From: an uncultured Muribaculaceae bacterium
GTDB lineage: Bacteria; Bacteroidota; Bacteroidia; Bacteroidales; Muribaculaceae
Direction: 5' to 3'
NCBI GenBank assembly: GCA_947178505.1
Contig: CAMWYR010000015.1
Coordinates: 1-45,992 of the forward strand
Length of the DNA: 45,992 bases
Shown here in pieces: positions 24,802 through 33,858 of this stretch. The translations under genes were made by a program, and so were the position numbers. The notes under the pieces are model-generated. The model ran no database searches, was not told where the DNA came from, and saw only the letters and a program-made list of their open reading frames with translations. The stretch's first letter is position 1. Each line of letters starts with the position of its first letter.

Positions 24802-26124
24802 TCAGTCCTCCAGCATTAAAGTTATGAGTCGGTCGATTTCGTCCTTTGTACGCTTCTCTGTGACGGCAAACGATACGAGACCGTTGCCCAACTCAATTCC
24901 GCCCATGATGCCGTTGTCGGCCAGACGGCGATTAATCTTCGCCATGTCGAGATCTGTGCGGACGGTGAATTCCTTAAGGAAGGGCTTATCGAAAGCCGGA
25001 GTAAACTTGCCGGTTTCAATAAGGCGATTGTAGAGATAATGAGCGCCGTTGGCTGAGAGCAGGTTGACCTCACGCAGACCTTTCTCACCCATAAGTGCGA
25101 TATAGATAGTGGCGTAAAGCGCCATCAGACTCTGATTGGAGCAGATATTGCTTGTCGCTTTCTCGCGACGGATATGTTGCTCGCGGGCCTGCAGGGTGAG
25201 CACGAAGCAGCGGTTGCCGGAGGCATCTTTCGTCGCACCTACCACACGGCCCGGCATCTTGCGCAGATTAGCCTTGCCGCACGACATGAAGCCGAGGTAG
25301 GGACCACCGAACATAAGCGGCATACCCAACGGCTGGCCGTCACCGCACGCGATATCCGCACCCCACTCTGCGGGAGAGCGGAGCACTGCGAGCGCACTTG
25401 GATCCGCATTGATGGCAAAGAGTGCCTTCTGCGCATGGATAATATCGGCTACCCCGGTGAAATCCTCGATTATACCATACTTGTTGGGCTGAGGAAGGAT
25501 TACGCCTGCCACATCACCGGCCGCTACCATAGAGGCAAGCGCCTCAAGATCAGTCACGCCATCCTTCTCAGGAATCTCACGGATCTCAACGCCATGAAAT
25601 TTAGCATACGTTCGCACTACTTCCGCCACTCGGGGAGCCAGTGTCGCCGAAAGAAGCACTGCATTGCGCTTTCGCGCAGAGGCCACCATCATGAAGGCAG
25701 CCTCGGCTGTAGCGGTCGCTCCGTCGTACATCGAAGCATTTGTCGCCTCCAGACCGGTGAGCTCGCTTATCATTGACTGATATTCAAAGATATACTGAAG
25801 CGTACCCTGGGAAATTTCAGGCTGGTAAGGAGTGTAGGCCGTGTAAAATTCCGAGCGAGAGAGCAACTGCGGGATCACGGCAGGGGAATAATGGTCGTAG
25901 GCGCCCTGGCCACCGAACACAGTGAGGCTGCGGTTGCGCGCGCCCAGTTTGTCGAACCATTCGCGGAGCTCAATCTCCGACATGCCCTCGGGAAGATCAT
26001 ATTCACCCTTGAATATCACCTCCTGCGGGACATCCGTGTAGAGATCATCCACACTATTCACTCCGATACGCTCCAGCATATGGCGTATATTTTCCGGAGT
26101 GTGGGGGATATAACGACTACTCAT
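24802..26124 (-). CDS. gcvPA: Glycine dehydrogenase (decarboxylating) subunit 1
   Basis: The 440-residue N-terminal-half subunit of P-protein. It begins MSSRYIPHTPENIRHMLERIGV, the family start, at an ATG (26124) inside the last codons of gcvH: the two reading frames overlap by 8 nt, so translation is probably coupled. The frame is open further upstream to 26277, but that 51-residue extension only reads through gcvH out of frame and is not family sequence. Features: TPYQPEISQGTLQYIFEYQSMI, TNASMYDGATATAEA, ILPQPNKYGIIEDF and TSNICSNQSLMAL. Confidence 0.96.
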   Translation of the reverse strand: MSSRYIPHTPENIRHMLERIGVNSVDDLYTDVPQEVIFKGEYDLPEGMSEIELREWFDKLGARNRSLTVFGGQGAYDHYSPAVIPQLLSRSEFYTAYTPYQPEISQGTLQYIFEYQSMISELTGLEATNASMYDGATATAEAAFMMVASARKRNAVLLSATLAPRVAEVVRTYAKFHGVEIREIPEKDGVTDLEALASMVAAGDVAGVILPQPNKYGIIEDFTGVADIIHAQKALFAINADPSALAVLRSPAEWGADIACGDGQPLGMPLMFGGPYLGFMSCGKANLRKMPGRVVGATKDASGNRCFVLTLQAREQHIRREKATSNICSNQSLMALYATIYIALMGEKGLREVNLLSANGAHYLYNRLIETGKFTPAFDKPFLKEFTVRTDLDMAKINRRLADNGIMGGIELGNGLVSFAVTEKRTKDEIDRLITLMLED

Positions 26125-26500
26125 TTTCGCAAAGTTCAGTATAAGCGGCTGCATCGAGCAGTGCATCGTATTCCGAGGCATCAGATATGCGCACCTTGAT
26201 AATCCACGTGTTGAACGCATCTGCGTTAACCTTCTCGGGAGCATCCTCGAGCTCTTCGTTGATTTCCACAACCTCACCCGATACGGGACAGATAAGGTCG
26301 GAAGCAGCCTTCACAGACTCCACGGCGCCGAAGACGTCGCCGGCGCTCATCTCATCGCCAACTTCGGGCATGTCGACATATACTATGTCGCCCAGAGCGT
26401 GCTGAGCATAATCAGAGATTCCGATTGTCGCGATGTCTCCGTCAATCTTTACCCACTCGTGTGATTCCGCATAACGGCGGTCGTCTAATACATTAGCCAT
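26117..26500 (-). CDS. gcvH: Glycine cleavage H-protein
   Basis: A 127-residue lipoyl carrier that shuttles the aminomethyl intermediate between P-, T- and L-proteins. The lipoylated lysine is Lys64 in GAVESVKAASD, with the surrounding IGISDYAQHALGDIVYVDMPEVGDEM and the C-terminal WIIKVRISDASEYDALLDAAAY. It lies between gcvT and gcvPA in one operon and overlaps gcvPA by 8 nt. Confidence 0.97.
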   Translation of the reverse strand: MANVLDDRRYAESHEWVKIDGDIATIGISDYAQHALGDIVYVDMPEVGDEMSAGDVFGAVESVKAASDLICPVSGEVVEINEELEDAPEKVNADAFNTWIIKVRISDASEYDALLDAAAYTELCENE

Positions 26501-26536
26501 ATTATTGTGATTTATTTTCGTTATTGATATGTTTGG

Positions 26537-27631
26537 TTATTTCTTATAGTTCTTATCGTAGAAACGCTTCTTAACGACCTTGGCAGGGAAGGTCTTTCGG
26601 CGGATACGCACCTCCACTTCCGTGCCCAGCTTGTCGTAGGGCTTATTGATCATGGCCATGGCCACGCTTTTACCGGTCGAGATGGAGCGATAGCCCGTAG
26701 TGATCTCTCCTACCTGAGTTCCGTCGACTTCCACAGGGTATCCATGACGCGGAATAGCATTTCCCTCGAGTTCGAGACCGACAATCCTGCGTGTCACTCC
26801 CTCGGCTTTCTGTCTGGCAAGCGCTTCCTTGCCTATAAATTCGGGTTTATCGAGCTTGACAAACATACTCAAGCTCGCCTCGATGGGAGAAATATCATCA
26901 GTAAGCTCATCGCCATAGAGTGGCAGGCCGACCTCAAAGCGGAGTGTGTCGCGGCAACCGAGTCCGCAGGGCTGAACGCCGGAATCCATAAGCTTATCCC
27001 ATACACGACGCGTGAAATCATGGCTACCGTAAATCTCAAAGCCATCCTCACCGGTGTAACCCGTACGGCTTACGACCACCTTCTCACCATCGAGATCAAA
27101 TGTCTTGAAAGTATAGAACTTGATATCCTCAACCGGGATTCCGAGCACGGTGCAGACCGTTTCCTCAGCCTTCGGACCCTGCACGGCAACCTCGCCATAG
27201 TAGAGGCTCTCATCGGTGATCTCCACGTCGAAACCTTCGGCATTACGCATGATCCAGGCGACATCCTTATCGATATTGGAGGCATTGATTACGAGGAAGA
27301 ACTCACTATCGTTCACCTTATAAACGAGCAGATCGTCGACGACACCGCCATTCTCATAGCACATCATACCGTAGAAAATCTGGCCATCGGGGGCGCCTGT
27401 AACATCGTTGACAAAAATGTGATTAACGAATTTTTCTGCTTCCGCACCCTTTACGCGCACCTCTCCCATGTGGCTTACGTCGAAAACTCCGACTTCATTG
27501 CGCACAGCGTTGTGCTCATCGGCGATTCCTTTGTACTGAATCGGCATATCGTAGCCTGCGAAAGGCGACATCTGGGCACCGAGATCAACATGACGGTCGT
27601 GCAGACACGTGATTTTGATATCTTCTTCCAT
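26537..27631 (-). CDS. gcvT: Glycine cleavage T-protein (aminomethyltransferase)
   Basis: A 364-residue tetrahydrofolate-dependent enzyme that releases ammonia from aminomethyl-H-protein and forms methylene-THF. Features: FAGYDMPIQYKGIADEHNAVRNEVGVFDVSHMGEV (the catalytic Asp region), VVDDLLVYKV, SRTGYTGEDGFEIY, CGLGCRDTLRFEVGLPLYGDEL and IGKEAL. It is the first gene of gcvT-gcvH-gcvPA-gcvPB, with a good promoter about 110 nt upstream. No glycine riboswitch is recognisable in the leader. Confidence 0.97.
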   Translation of the reverse strand: MEEDIKITCLHDRHVDLGAQMSPFAGYDMPIQYKGIADEHNAVRNEVGVFDVSHMGEVRVKGAEAEKFVNHIFVNDVTGAPDGQIFYGMMCYENGGVVDDLLVYKVNDSEFFLVINASNIDKDVAWIMRNAEGFDVEITDESLYYGEVAVQGPKAEETVCTVLGIPVEDIKFYTFKTFDLDGEKVVVSRTGYTGEDGFEIYGSHDFTRRVWDKLMDSGVQPCGLGCRDTLRFEVGLPLYGDELTDDISPIEASLSMFVKLDKPEFIGKEALARQKAEGVTRRIVGLELEGNAIPRHGYPVEVDGTQVGEITTGYRSISTGKSVAMAMINKPYDKLGTEVEVRIRRKTFPAKVVKKRFYDKNYKK

Positions 27632-27737
27632 GTGTTGGTTGGATTAGATAAGGTTCTGAACCAAACTGACTGGTTCGCTAAATTGATTAATATTCTTTGA
27701 AACCGGCCCACGAATCTGAGACGGAAACTTCTTTTTG

Positions 27738-27769
27738 TAAAGTTAATATTTGCCGTGATACGCACCAAA
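27738..27769 (-). promoter_or_regulatory. Promoter of the glycine cleavage operon
   Basis: On the minus strand, TTTG (27769-27766), a 20-nt spacer, and TAACTTTA (27745-27738). The inferred start is near 27731, leaving a leader of about 100 nt with one short hairpin (GAACCA / TGGTTC). Confidence 0.7.
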
Positions 27770-27814
27770 TTTTTTCATAAATATTTTTCAATTCGAAGAG
27801 CCGGGGATAAACTT

Positions 27815-27858
27815 TTATGTTAATATGAGTAAAAATAGTCTTTCTGACGTTAACATAA
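27815..27858. repeat. 9-bp inverted repeat in the gcvT / zinc-peptidase divergent region
   Basis: TTATGTTAA at 27815-27823 and TTAACATAA at 27850-27858, separated by 26 nt. It may be a pair of regulator half-sites. Confidence 0.4.
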
Positions 27859-27921
27859 CAGGGAATGATCCCCGACCCGCTCAGTTAGAATGAAATGACA
27901 CTAAAATAAAACCCGATAACA

Positions 27922-28791
27922 ATGAGAATAGACGGACGCCGCAGGAGCGGCAATATTGAAGACCGCCGAGGGATGAGCGGCAAGTCGATAGGCATAGGAG
28001 GCGGTATCATCGGTGCCGTGATAATCGGTATCGTCACTCTGCTTTCGGGCGGCGACCTGGGAGATGTTGCGCGCAACGTGATGAATCAGCAGGGTCAGAC
28101 CCAGTCGGCTCAATCCACTTACGTTGAGACCAAAGAAGATGCACAACTCGCCGATTTTGCATCTGTCGTGCTTGCAGGCACCGAAGATGTATGGACAAAG
28201 ATATTCCGTGAGCAGGGCTGGGGCGATTATCAGCCCCCGAAGATGGTGCTTTTCCACGGCGTCGTGCAGTCGGGATGCGGCAACGCCACGTCGCAGACAG
28301 GACCCTTCTACTGTTCGGCCGATCAGACGGTCTATATCGACCTCGACTTCTTCAAGGATATGCAGAAGGATATCGGTGCGGGAGGCGACTTTGCTTACGC
28401 ATACGTGATTGCCCACGAGGTTGGCCACCATGTTCAGAATCAGCTCGGCATCCTTCCCAAGGCTCATCAGCAGATGAGCCGCGTGTCGGAGACGGAGGCC
28501 AACCGCATAAGTGTGCGCCTGGAACTGCAGGCCGATTATTTTGCCGGCGTATGGGCACACACCGACAACAAGATGTTTAATTCCATAGAGCCCGGGGATA
28601 TCGAAGAGGCGATTGAAGTGGCCTCTAAAATCGGCGATGATTATCTTCAGAAGAAGGCCTATGGTCGCGAGATGCCGGATTCCTTCAACCATGGACGTTC
28701 GGAATGGCGCGTACGCTGGCTCAAAAAGGGCATTCAGACGGGCGATCCGAACGGGGGTGACACATTCTCAATCCCTTACAACAGTTTCTAA
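27922..28791 (+). CDS. YpfJ-type neutral zinc metallopeptidase
   Basis: A 289-residue membrane-anchored protein. It has a basic N-terminus (MRIDGRRRSGNIEDRRG), one membrane segment at about residues 29-47, and a periplasmic domain with the zinc motif AHEVGHHVQNQLGI (about residue 164) and the downstream ELQADYFAGVWAH. This matches the putative neutral zinc metallopeptidase family (PF04228, YpfJ), whose substrates are unknown. The CGNATSQTGPFYCSADQTVYIDLDF stretch is typical of the family. It is followed 16 nt later by an S41 peptidase, likely in the same transcript. Confidence 0.93.
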   Translation: MRIDGRRRSGNIEDRRGMSGKSIGIGGGIIGAVIIGIVTLLSGGDLGDVARNVMNQQGQTQSAQSTYVETKEDAQLADFASVVLAGTEDVWTKIFREQGWGDYQPPKMVLFHGVVQSGCGNATSQTGPFYCSADQTVYIDLDFFKDMQKDIGAGGDFAYAYVIAHEVGHHVQNQLGILPKAHQQMSRVSETEANRISVRLELQADYFAGVWAHTDNKMFNSIEPGDIEEAIEVASKIGDDYLQKKAYGREMPDSFNHGRSEWRVRWLKKGIQTGDPNGGDTFSIPYNSF

Positions 28792-28807
28792 TACGTAACC
28801 GATAATT

Positions 28808-29866
28808 ATGACTAACCTATATATCAGGAGATTAACCCTTGGACTCGCGTGCGCAGCGGGACTGCTTGCGGCAAGTTGCGTCGATCAGCCCGATTACGGA
28901 CGCCATCCCCAGGATCCCTACGCCAATTTTGATGCGCTCGCGCAAATCGTGGCCGACCGCTACTGTTTTTTTGAGGAGAAACATCTTAACTGGGATTCGT
29001 TGTGCAGCAGTTACCGGGCGCAGATAACGGACACGACAGATTACGTGTCGCTTTTCTTCATCATGTCCGACCTGCTTGCCGAACTAAAGGATGGCCATGT
29101 GAATCTGTCGTCGCCCTTCAACACAAGTTATTATAAGAAATGGTGGACTGATTACCCGCAGGATTTCAACAAGCGAACTCTGGAGGAATATTACCTTAAC
29201 TTCGGAGGCCTGCAGACATCGGGCATGCGCTACGGCATCATGGGGCCCGACACCATCGGCTACATCTATTATCCGTCGTTCTCCACTGAAGTTGGGGAAG
29301 GTAACCTTGATTATGTGCTTGCAGCACTCCGACCGACAAAAGGGCTGATAATAGATATACGCGACAATGGGGGCGGCTTGCTTACGAACGTGCCCACTTT
29401 CGTGGGGCGATTTATCGAGACGCGCGTGCCGGGCGGTTCAATAAGTCATAAGACAGGACCCTCTCCTGACGCATTCTCCACTCCCTACCCTTTTCATTAT
29501 GATCCCTGCGGAGAAAGCCGGGTGAGCTATCTCGGCAAACCGATCGCTGTGCTTACCAACCGCAGCTGCTATTCAGCGGCCAATGACTTCGTTGCCGTTA
29601 TGAAAACGCTTCCTCAGGTTGAGATCATAGGAGCCCGCACGGGTGGAGGGGGCGGTCTCCCCTTCAGTTCGGAACTTCCCAACGGCTGGACCATCCGTTT
29701 CTCTGCGTGCCCGATTTATGATCCGCAAGGTAATGTCACTGAATTTGGCATTGATCCGTCGCCCGGTTGCGAAGTGCACTGTGATCCCATAGAACTTGCC
29801 GAAGGCCACGACGCCATCCTCGATTTCGCTCTGGAGCGCGTTGCAGAACGGGCCAGCAAGGAATGA
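28808..29866 (+). CDS. S41-family (tail-specific-like) peptidase, lipoprotein
   Basis: A 352-residue secreted lipoprotein with signal peptide and lipobox LLAASC (Cys24). Residues about 35-110 form the N-terminal S41 helical part (SLFFIMSDLLAELKDGHVNL). The protease core has GYIYYPSF, LIIDIRDNGGG, the nucleophile region LTNRSCYSAANDFVAVMKTLP (Ser near 254) and IGARTGGGGGLPFSSELPNGW. Many Bacteroidetes encode such lipoprotein S41 enzymes, and the substrate is unknown. No PDZ domain is obvious. It ends at a strong bidirectional terminator. Confidence 0.9.
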   Translation: MTNLYIRRLTLGLACAAGLLAASCVDQPDYGRHPQDPYANFDALAQIVADRYCFFEEKHLNWDSLCSSYRAQITDTTDYVSLFFIMSDLLAELKDGHVNLSSPFNTSYYKKWWTDYPQDFNKRTLEEYYLNFGGLQTSGMRYGIMGPDTIGYIYYPSFSTEVGEGNLDYVLAALRPTKGLIIDIRDNGGGLLTNVPTFVGRFIETRVPGGSISHKTGPSPDAFSTPYPFHYDPCGESRVSYLGKPIAVLTNRSCYSAANDFVAVMKTLPQVEIIGARTGGGGGLPFSSELPNGWTIRFSACPIYDPQGNVTEFGIDPSPGCEVHCDPIELAEGHDAILDFALERVAERASKE

Positions 29867-29884
29867 GACAATATAACAGATTAT

Positions 29885-29932
29885 AAAAAAGATGAACATC
29901 GGCGCCATGTGACGCCGATGTTCATCTTTTTT
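29885..29932. terminator. Bidirectional terminator after the S41 peptidase gene
   Basis: A 20-bp perfect stem (29885-29904 with 29913-29932) around an 8-nt loop, with an A6 tract and a T6 tract. It serves the S41 gene (+) and the DUF5606 gene (-). Confidence 0.92.
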
Positions 29933-29958
29933 ATTTTCTATCAGCGGCGGAATCAGGC

Positions 29959-30381
29959 TTACTCGGCAGCCTCCCCGGCCTGCTTGGTCTCTTCCTCGGT
30001 AAACTTGTCGAAACCATTGGAGATAAGGATATTATACCAGCTGAAGAGTTTCTTTATATCGCTGTCGTGAACTCTGTCGCGGTCGAAGTCTTCAACAATA
30101 GCGGCAAATTCCGACTTGAGGGCCTTATTTGCAGCGAGAGCCTTAACATCGAGAGGCTTCCCTTCTGCGTGAGCATATACCTTATCAAGGATTTCTCCGA
30201 GGGGTGTATCGCCCGACTCAGTGTACATTGCAATATCGCCGAGCGATACAACCTTATCACGACCAAGCGCAGGGAAACGGCGGCCTGTGCCGAGTTCTTC
30301 AACGATCAGTGCTCCTTTCGACCGAGAAAGAAGACGATAAAGACCGGGCTTACCGGTAATTGCTATGATTTCTCTTAACAT
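29959..30381 (-). CDS. DUF5606 family protein
   Basis: A 140-residue protein of unknown function, found in Bacteroidetes. The conserved start MLREIIAITGKPGLYRLLSRSKGALIVEEL reads like a small beta-barrel/SH3-like domain (about residues 1-55). A helical part (about 60-125) ends SWYNILISNGFDKF. There is no signal peptide, so it is cytoplasmic. It is the last gene of the nusB-yajC-ybbR-coaE series, 24 nt after coaE. Confidence 0.85.
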   Translation of the reverse strand: MLREIIAITGKPGLYRLLSRSKGALIVEELGTGRRFPALGRDKVVSLGDIAMYTESGDTPLGEILDKVYAHAEGKPLDVKALAANKALKSEFAAIVEDFDRDRVHDSDIKKLFSWYNILISNGFDKFTEEETKQAGEAAE

Positions 30382-30405
30382 TGTTATTTTCGTTTAATTG
30401 ATAAT

Positions 30406-31059
30406 TCATTTCAGGGCCGAAAGCATCCTTTCTACTTCCTCAAGAATGGGCGATTCGTCGTCGTTACAGATCACTCTGCAAGGCAGATCTCCGAAAATTC
30501 CGACTTCACTCTTCTGGACTTCGATACGCGCACGCACCTGTTCCGGAGTTGCCGCATCCCGGCTACACACACGCTTAATGCGTGTTTCTTCAGAAGCCTC
30601 AACGAGCCAGACTTCATCGCACATCGGCGTGATGCCACCGGTATTGAGAATCGCTGACTCTATAAAAAAACTCCTCTTCCTTATATCGGCATCTCCGGGT
30701 GCAACCTGCCTGTCAAGCTTACGGCATATATCCTGACGCACCATCTCATGGACGACTGAATTCAGCCAGTGGCGCTTTGCCGGGTCAGAAAACACATGCC
30801 TTGCGATCGCAGACCTTACGAGGCATCCTCCGCCATCAACACATTCCTCTCCGAATCGCAGGACTATATCCCGCTTAAGCTCGCCGGAGCGATCCATAAG
30901 CCTCTTTGCCTCGAGATCGCAGTCGTAGACTGAATATCCCTTGCAACGCAATATGCGGGAGACGACGCTTTTGCCGGCACCGATGCCACCGGTAAGACCG
31001 ATCACCTTCACTGCAGGTACATTTATTGTTAAAACTGATATTCTTGATATTTCACACAT
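30406..31059 (-). CDS. coaE: Dephospho-CoA kinase
   Basis: A 217-residue P-loop kinase for the last step of coenzyme A synthesis, phosphorylating the ribose 3'-OH of dephospho-CoA. Features: VIGLTGGIGAGKSVVSRIL (Walker A), YDCDLEAKRLMDRS, KRSFFIESAIL and WLVEASEETRIKRVCSRD. The ATG start gives about 18 extra residues before the P-loop strand; a GTG at 31011 would give the usual short start, so the N-terminus is uncertain. coaBC, an earlier step of the same pathway, is also in this window. Confidence 0.94.
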   Translation of the reverse strand: MCEISRISVLTINVPAVKVIGLTGGIGAGKSVVSRILRCKGYSVYDCDLEAKRLMDRSGELKRDIVLRFGEECVDGGGCLVRSAIARHVFSDPAKRHWLNSVVHEMVRQDICRKLDRQVAPGDADIRKRSFFIESAILNTGGITPMCDEVWLVEASEETRIKRVCSRDAATPEQVRARIEVQKSEVGIFGDLPCRVICNDDESPILEEVERMLSALK

Positions 31060-31070
31060 TGGATTCAGTA

Positions 31071-32045
31071 TCAGTGTTTAACCAGCGTATATTCCACGCT
31101 GTCCTGCTTGAGCTCGACATTGACCAGACCCGGCGCATGACTCACAAGATAGACGGGTACCCTTGAATCGTTAGTGGAATGGACATCATTGTAATCAACT
31201 TGCACGCATACCTGATAGTTCTCGTCGCCGAACTTACTCATCGGCACGAACATTGACACCGGCACACGATTGGGGAAGAGAAGCAGGTTCTCATTCTGGG
31301 GAGCATTGATAACGTCAATCTTAACGTAGACCTCCTTATGAACGAGCGGCTCGACATGCACCTTTACCTCCACTTTCGAAGGGACGATCTTGACGTGAGG
31401 AATCGGCTGGAGAGGCACCTCAAACACCGAAGTCTGCGACAGGCCTTTCTTGACGAGAGTCTTCGTATAGACTGCTCTCACCGTGTCTATCTCATCATGA
31501 TAAGAATAGATCTTCACCGTGCGTGTCTGCAGCACAGGCGTGCCCTGCACCATATATCCCGATGCCGGCGTAAGATCAGCTTTTACAATCACCGGCACGC
31601 GGTGGCCCGGCGATGTGGTGTAATAAAGCCGAAGAGAATCGAGAGATGAGGAAGTGATCGTGGCCATTCCCCCGATATCCGTTTTCAGCTCGGTCATGAT
31701 ATCGGCATTGGTGAGACGGAACACACCTTCATGGCAATAGTCGGCAAAATTCACCGACATCTCGGGCTGCTTCACTACGCCGCTGCGCAATATGTTCGTG
31801 CCTTTATCTCTGACCGTGACATGAAACTCTGCAGGAGGGTCAGTGATGAATGTGACAGAGTCGGGCACAGCCGTGATTTTCAGTTTCACTCTGAAAGTCT
31901 CGGAGATATTGTCGTTGAGCGCGATGATGAACCAGAACACGGTGGCAATGGCCACAAAAATCAGAAACAAAAGGACATTGCGGAACTTCACCGAGTGTTT
32001 CACCCGGAGCCACTGGTCCTTGATGTTTCCTATTTTCCAATTCAT
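31071..32045 (-). CDS. YbbR-like domain membrane protein (CdaR-like)
   Basis: A 324-residue protein with a short cytoplasmic N-terminus, one membrane segment (about residues 24-43) and an extracytoplasmic tail of YbbR-type beta repeats (TAVPDSVTFITDPPAEFHVTVRDKG, VPVIVKADLTPASGYMVQGTPV, VEVKVHVEPLVHKEVYVKIDV). In Firmicutes, YbbR/CdaR regulates a diadenylate cyclase. Here there is no cyclase gene alongside, so that role is unproven. The start ATG overlaps the yajC stop by 4 nt. Confidence 0.85.
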   Translation of the reverse strand: MNWKIGNIKDQWLRVKHSVKFRNVLLFLIFVAIATVFWFIIALNDNISETFRVKLKITAVPDSVTFITDPPAEFHVTVRDKGTNILRSGVVKQPEMSVNFADYCHEGVFRLTNADIMTELKTDIGGMATITSSSLDSLRLYYTTSPGHRVPVIVKADLTPASGYMVQGTPVLQTRTVKIYSYHDEIDTVRAVYTKTLVKKGLSQTSVFEVPLQPIPHVKIVPSKVEVKVHVEPLVHKEVYVKIDVINAPQNENLLLFPNRVPVSMFVPMSKFGDENYQVCVQVDYNDVHSTNDSRVPVYLVSHAPGLVNVELKQDSVEYTLVKH

Positions 32046-32359
32046 TTCTTTTCCTGTTCGGGCACTTCTGCACCGGCGGGATACATTGAATTCTTATCAA
32101 ACTCAATCACCACCTCAGGACTAACCTGCACGAGGATTGTAGACTCCTTGATTTTCTTGATCTTGCCATGAATGCCACCTGCGCTGACCACGCGGTCGCC
32201 TTCCTGCATTGACTCACGCTGACGCTTGAGTTCCTTCTGCTTTTTCTGCTGCGGACGAAGCATGACGAAATAGAAGATGGCGATCATCGCCACGATCATG
32301 AGCATGCTTGAGATTCCGCTCTGTCCCTGCTGAAGCAGGATTGATGCTAATGTTGTCAT
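32042..32359 (-). CDS. yajC: YajC, Sec translocase accessory subunit
   Basis: A 105-residue single-span inner-membrane protein: TM at about residues 16-35 (GISSMLMIVAMIAIFYFVMLRPQQKKQKE, containing the YajC signature MLRPQQKK), then the soluble QEGDRVVSAGGIHGKIKKIKESTILVQVSPEVVIEFDKNSM. It associates with SecDF-YidC. It overlaps the ybbR start by 4 nt (ATGA) and lies 68 nt after nusB. Confidence 0.95.
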   Translation of the reverse strand: MTTLASILLQQGQSGISSMLMIVAMIAIFYFVMLRPQQKKQKELKRQRESMQEGDRVVSAGGIHGKIKKIKESTILVQVSPEVVIEFDKNSMYPAGAEVPEQEKK

Positions 32360-32427
32360 ATTGAATTACTTTTATTATTATCTGAATTGAAATATGTGGA
32401 AGAATGGGAATGCCTGCTACCTGACGC

Positions 32428-33831
32428 TTATTTCTTATAGAGCATACCCTCCTGCTGGAGACGGTCGATTATATTGCCGAGCACTCCGTGGACGAACTGA
32501 CCGCTCTTAGCCGTAGAGTAGCTTTTGGCAAGCTCGATATATTCGTTTACGCTTACTTTCAGAGGAATCTTCGGGAAATTGAGAATCTCGGCAAGCGCGG
32601 TCTCGAGCACGACGATATCCATGAATGCGATGCGGTCTTTATCCCAGTTGCCTCCGACGAGTGATTCGTCGATATAGCGGCGATAGACATCCTTATTACG
32701 ATAAAGATAGCGAAGGAGATCGGAGCCGAACCGCGCATCTTCCTCGTCCTTGAATTTCTCGAGCACGGCATGGGTAGTGTCACCTTCACCGATCCTACGG
32801 AATGCCTTTAGCACAAAGGTCGACACGATCTCAAGATCGTCGTTCCAGAACACCGATTTCTCCTCAAGCATCTCAAGGAATGAGGGGTTCTCCAGCACCA
32901 CCCTCTTGTAGAGCTGACGCCAGAGCTCGGCATCATCATAAGGGGTGACTGACGGCGCCTCCATATAGGCCTTATAGACATCCGACTCCTTGATTGTGGT
33001 CAGAAGATTGCGCATCAGCACAGGTTCTTCCTTGAACCATGAAAATTTATTATTTCCGATATAGGAAGAAATTTCCTCATTCTCACGAAGGGCCTTCACC
33101 ATGCTGTTCTCAACGAAACGCATATTGGGATTGATATCTTCGTCGGTCTTGAGGAACTTATTACGGTTGTCGTCGAGAATACGGTCTTCGAGATCCGTGA
33201 GCTCCACAGGAAGATAGAGCAGACGTAGATAAAGCTCACGGGCCTTTTCAAGGCTTGTTGCGAGAGCCTTCTCCACTTCTGCGACGTTATCCTGCGAACT
33301 GAGGAAATTGACAAACGTCGCAGCCATCATATCTTTGGCACGGTCCACCCCCTTAAGCGTAAAGTTGGGACGACGTTCAATCGCGGCATTCAACTCGGGA
33401 CTCGTCATGAAAACAAGATTGAAGAGATCCTGCCAGAGATGTGACTGACCGGCCTCCACGTCCTCTCCATTATCCTTAAGGAATTTCTTAAAGATTCCCG
33501 ACTCCTCCACTCTCTCAGAAAGCGGAAGCACGAGATTCTGCAACGAGAAAGGCTCGGAAGCATATTTCTTCTGGAGAGTCTTGATCTCCTCACAGAGAGC
33601 AAGGCGGGCAATAAACCGCGTATCACTGAGCGGATATACTCCTTTTTTGGTTTCGACCTCACGAGCCACCTTAATCATCAGCATAAGCAGATCAAGATAG
33701 AGTGAATATGCGAAACGCTTCTCCTTGGTCGGGGCCGAGGGGTTGCTTTCAAGCATGAACTGTTTTTCTACAAGCAGGAAGGAATACAATATCTGTATTA
33801 CCTTGATTCGGATAAGTATGCGGTTTATCAT
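32428..33831 (-). CDS. nusB: NusB-family antitermination factor, greatly extended
   Basis: A 467-residue protein. The start (MINRILIRIKVIQILYSFLL) and the C-terminal part (about 325-465, including RIAFMDIVVLETALAEIL, PLKVSVNEYIELAKSYSTAKSGQFVHGVLGNII) are clear NusB, the partner of NusE/S10 in antitermination on rRNA operons. NusB is about 140 aa in E. coli and about 300 aa in many Bacteroidetes. Here the N-terminal helical region is separated from the core by about 260 charged, helical residues. It has a perfect promoter and leads an operon with yajC, ybbR, coaE and DUF5606. Confidence 0.88.
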   Translation of the reverse strand: MINRILIRIKVIQILYSFLLVEKQFMLESNPSAPTKEKRFAYSLYLDLLMLMIKVAREVETKKGVYPLSDTRFIARLALCEEIKTLQKKYASEPFSLQNLVLPLSERVEESGIFKKFLKDNGEDVEAGQSHLWQDLFNLVFMTSPELNAAIERRPNFTLKGVDRAKDMMAATFVNFLSSQDNVAEVEKALATSLEKARELYLRLLYLPVELTDLEDRILDDNRNKFLKTDEDINPNMRFVENSMVKALRENEEISSYIGNNKFSWFKEEPVLMRNLLTTIKESDVYKAYMEAPSVTPYDDAELWRQLYKRVVLENPSFLEMLEEKSVFWNDDLEIVSTFVLKAFRRIGEGDTTHAVLEKFKDEEDARFGSDLLRYLYRNKDVYRRYIDESLVGGNWDKDRIAFMDIVVLETALAEILNFPKIPLKVSVNEYIELAKSYSTAKSGQFVHGVLGNIIDRLQQEGMLYKK

Positions 33832-33858
33832 AACTCTTTATGATGTCTTTTCAGACTA

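Noticed and set aside
26125..26277. N-terminal extension of gcvPA by 51 residues
   Set aside because: The extension is a shifted reading of gcvH. The family start MSSRYIPHTPENIRHML lies at 26124.
26744..27700. Long open frame antisense to gcvT (318 codons)
   Set aside because: It lies opposite a clear gcvT gene and shows no recognisable domain or start signal.
27632..27731. Possible glycine riboswitch before gcvT
   Set aside because: The leader is only about 100 nt with one short hairpin, and none of the conserved glycine-aptamer segments were recognised.
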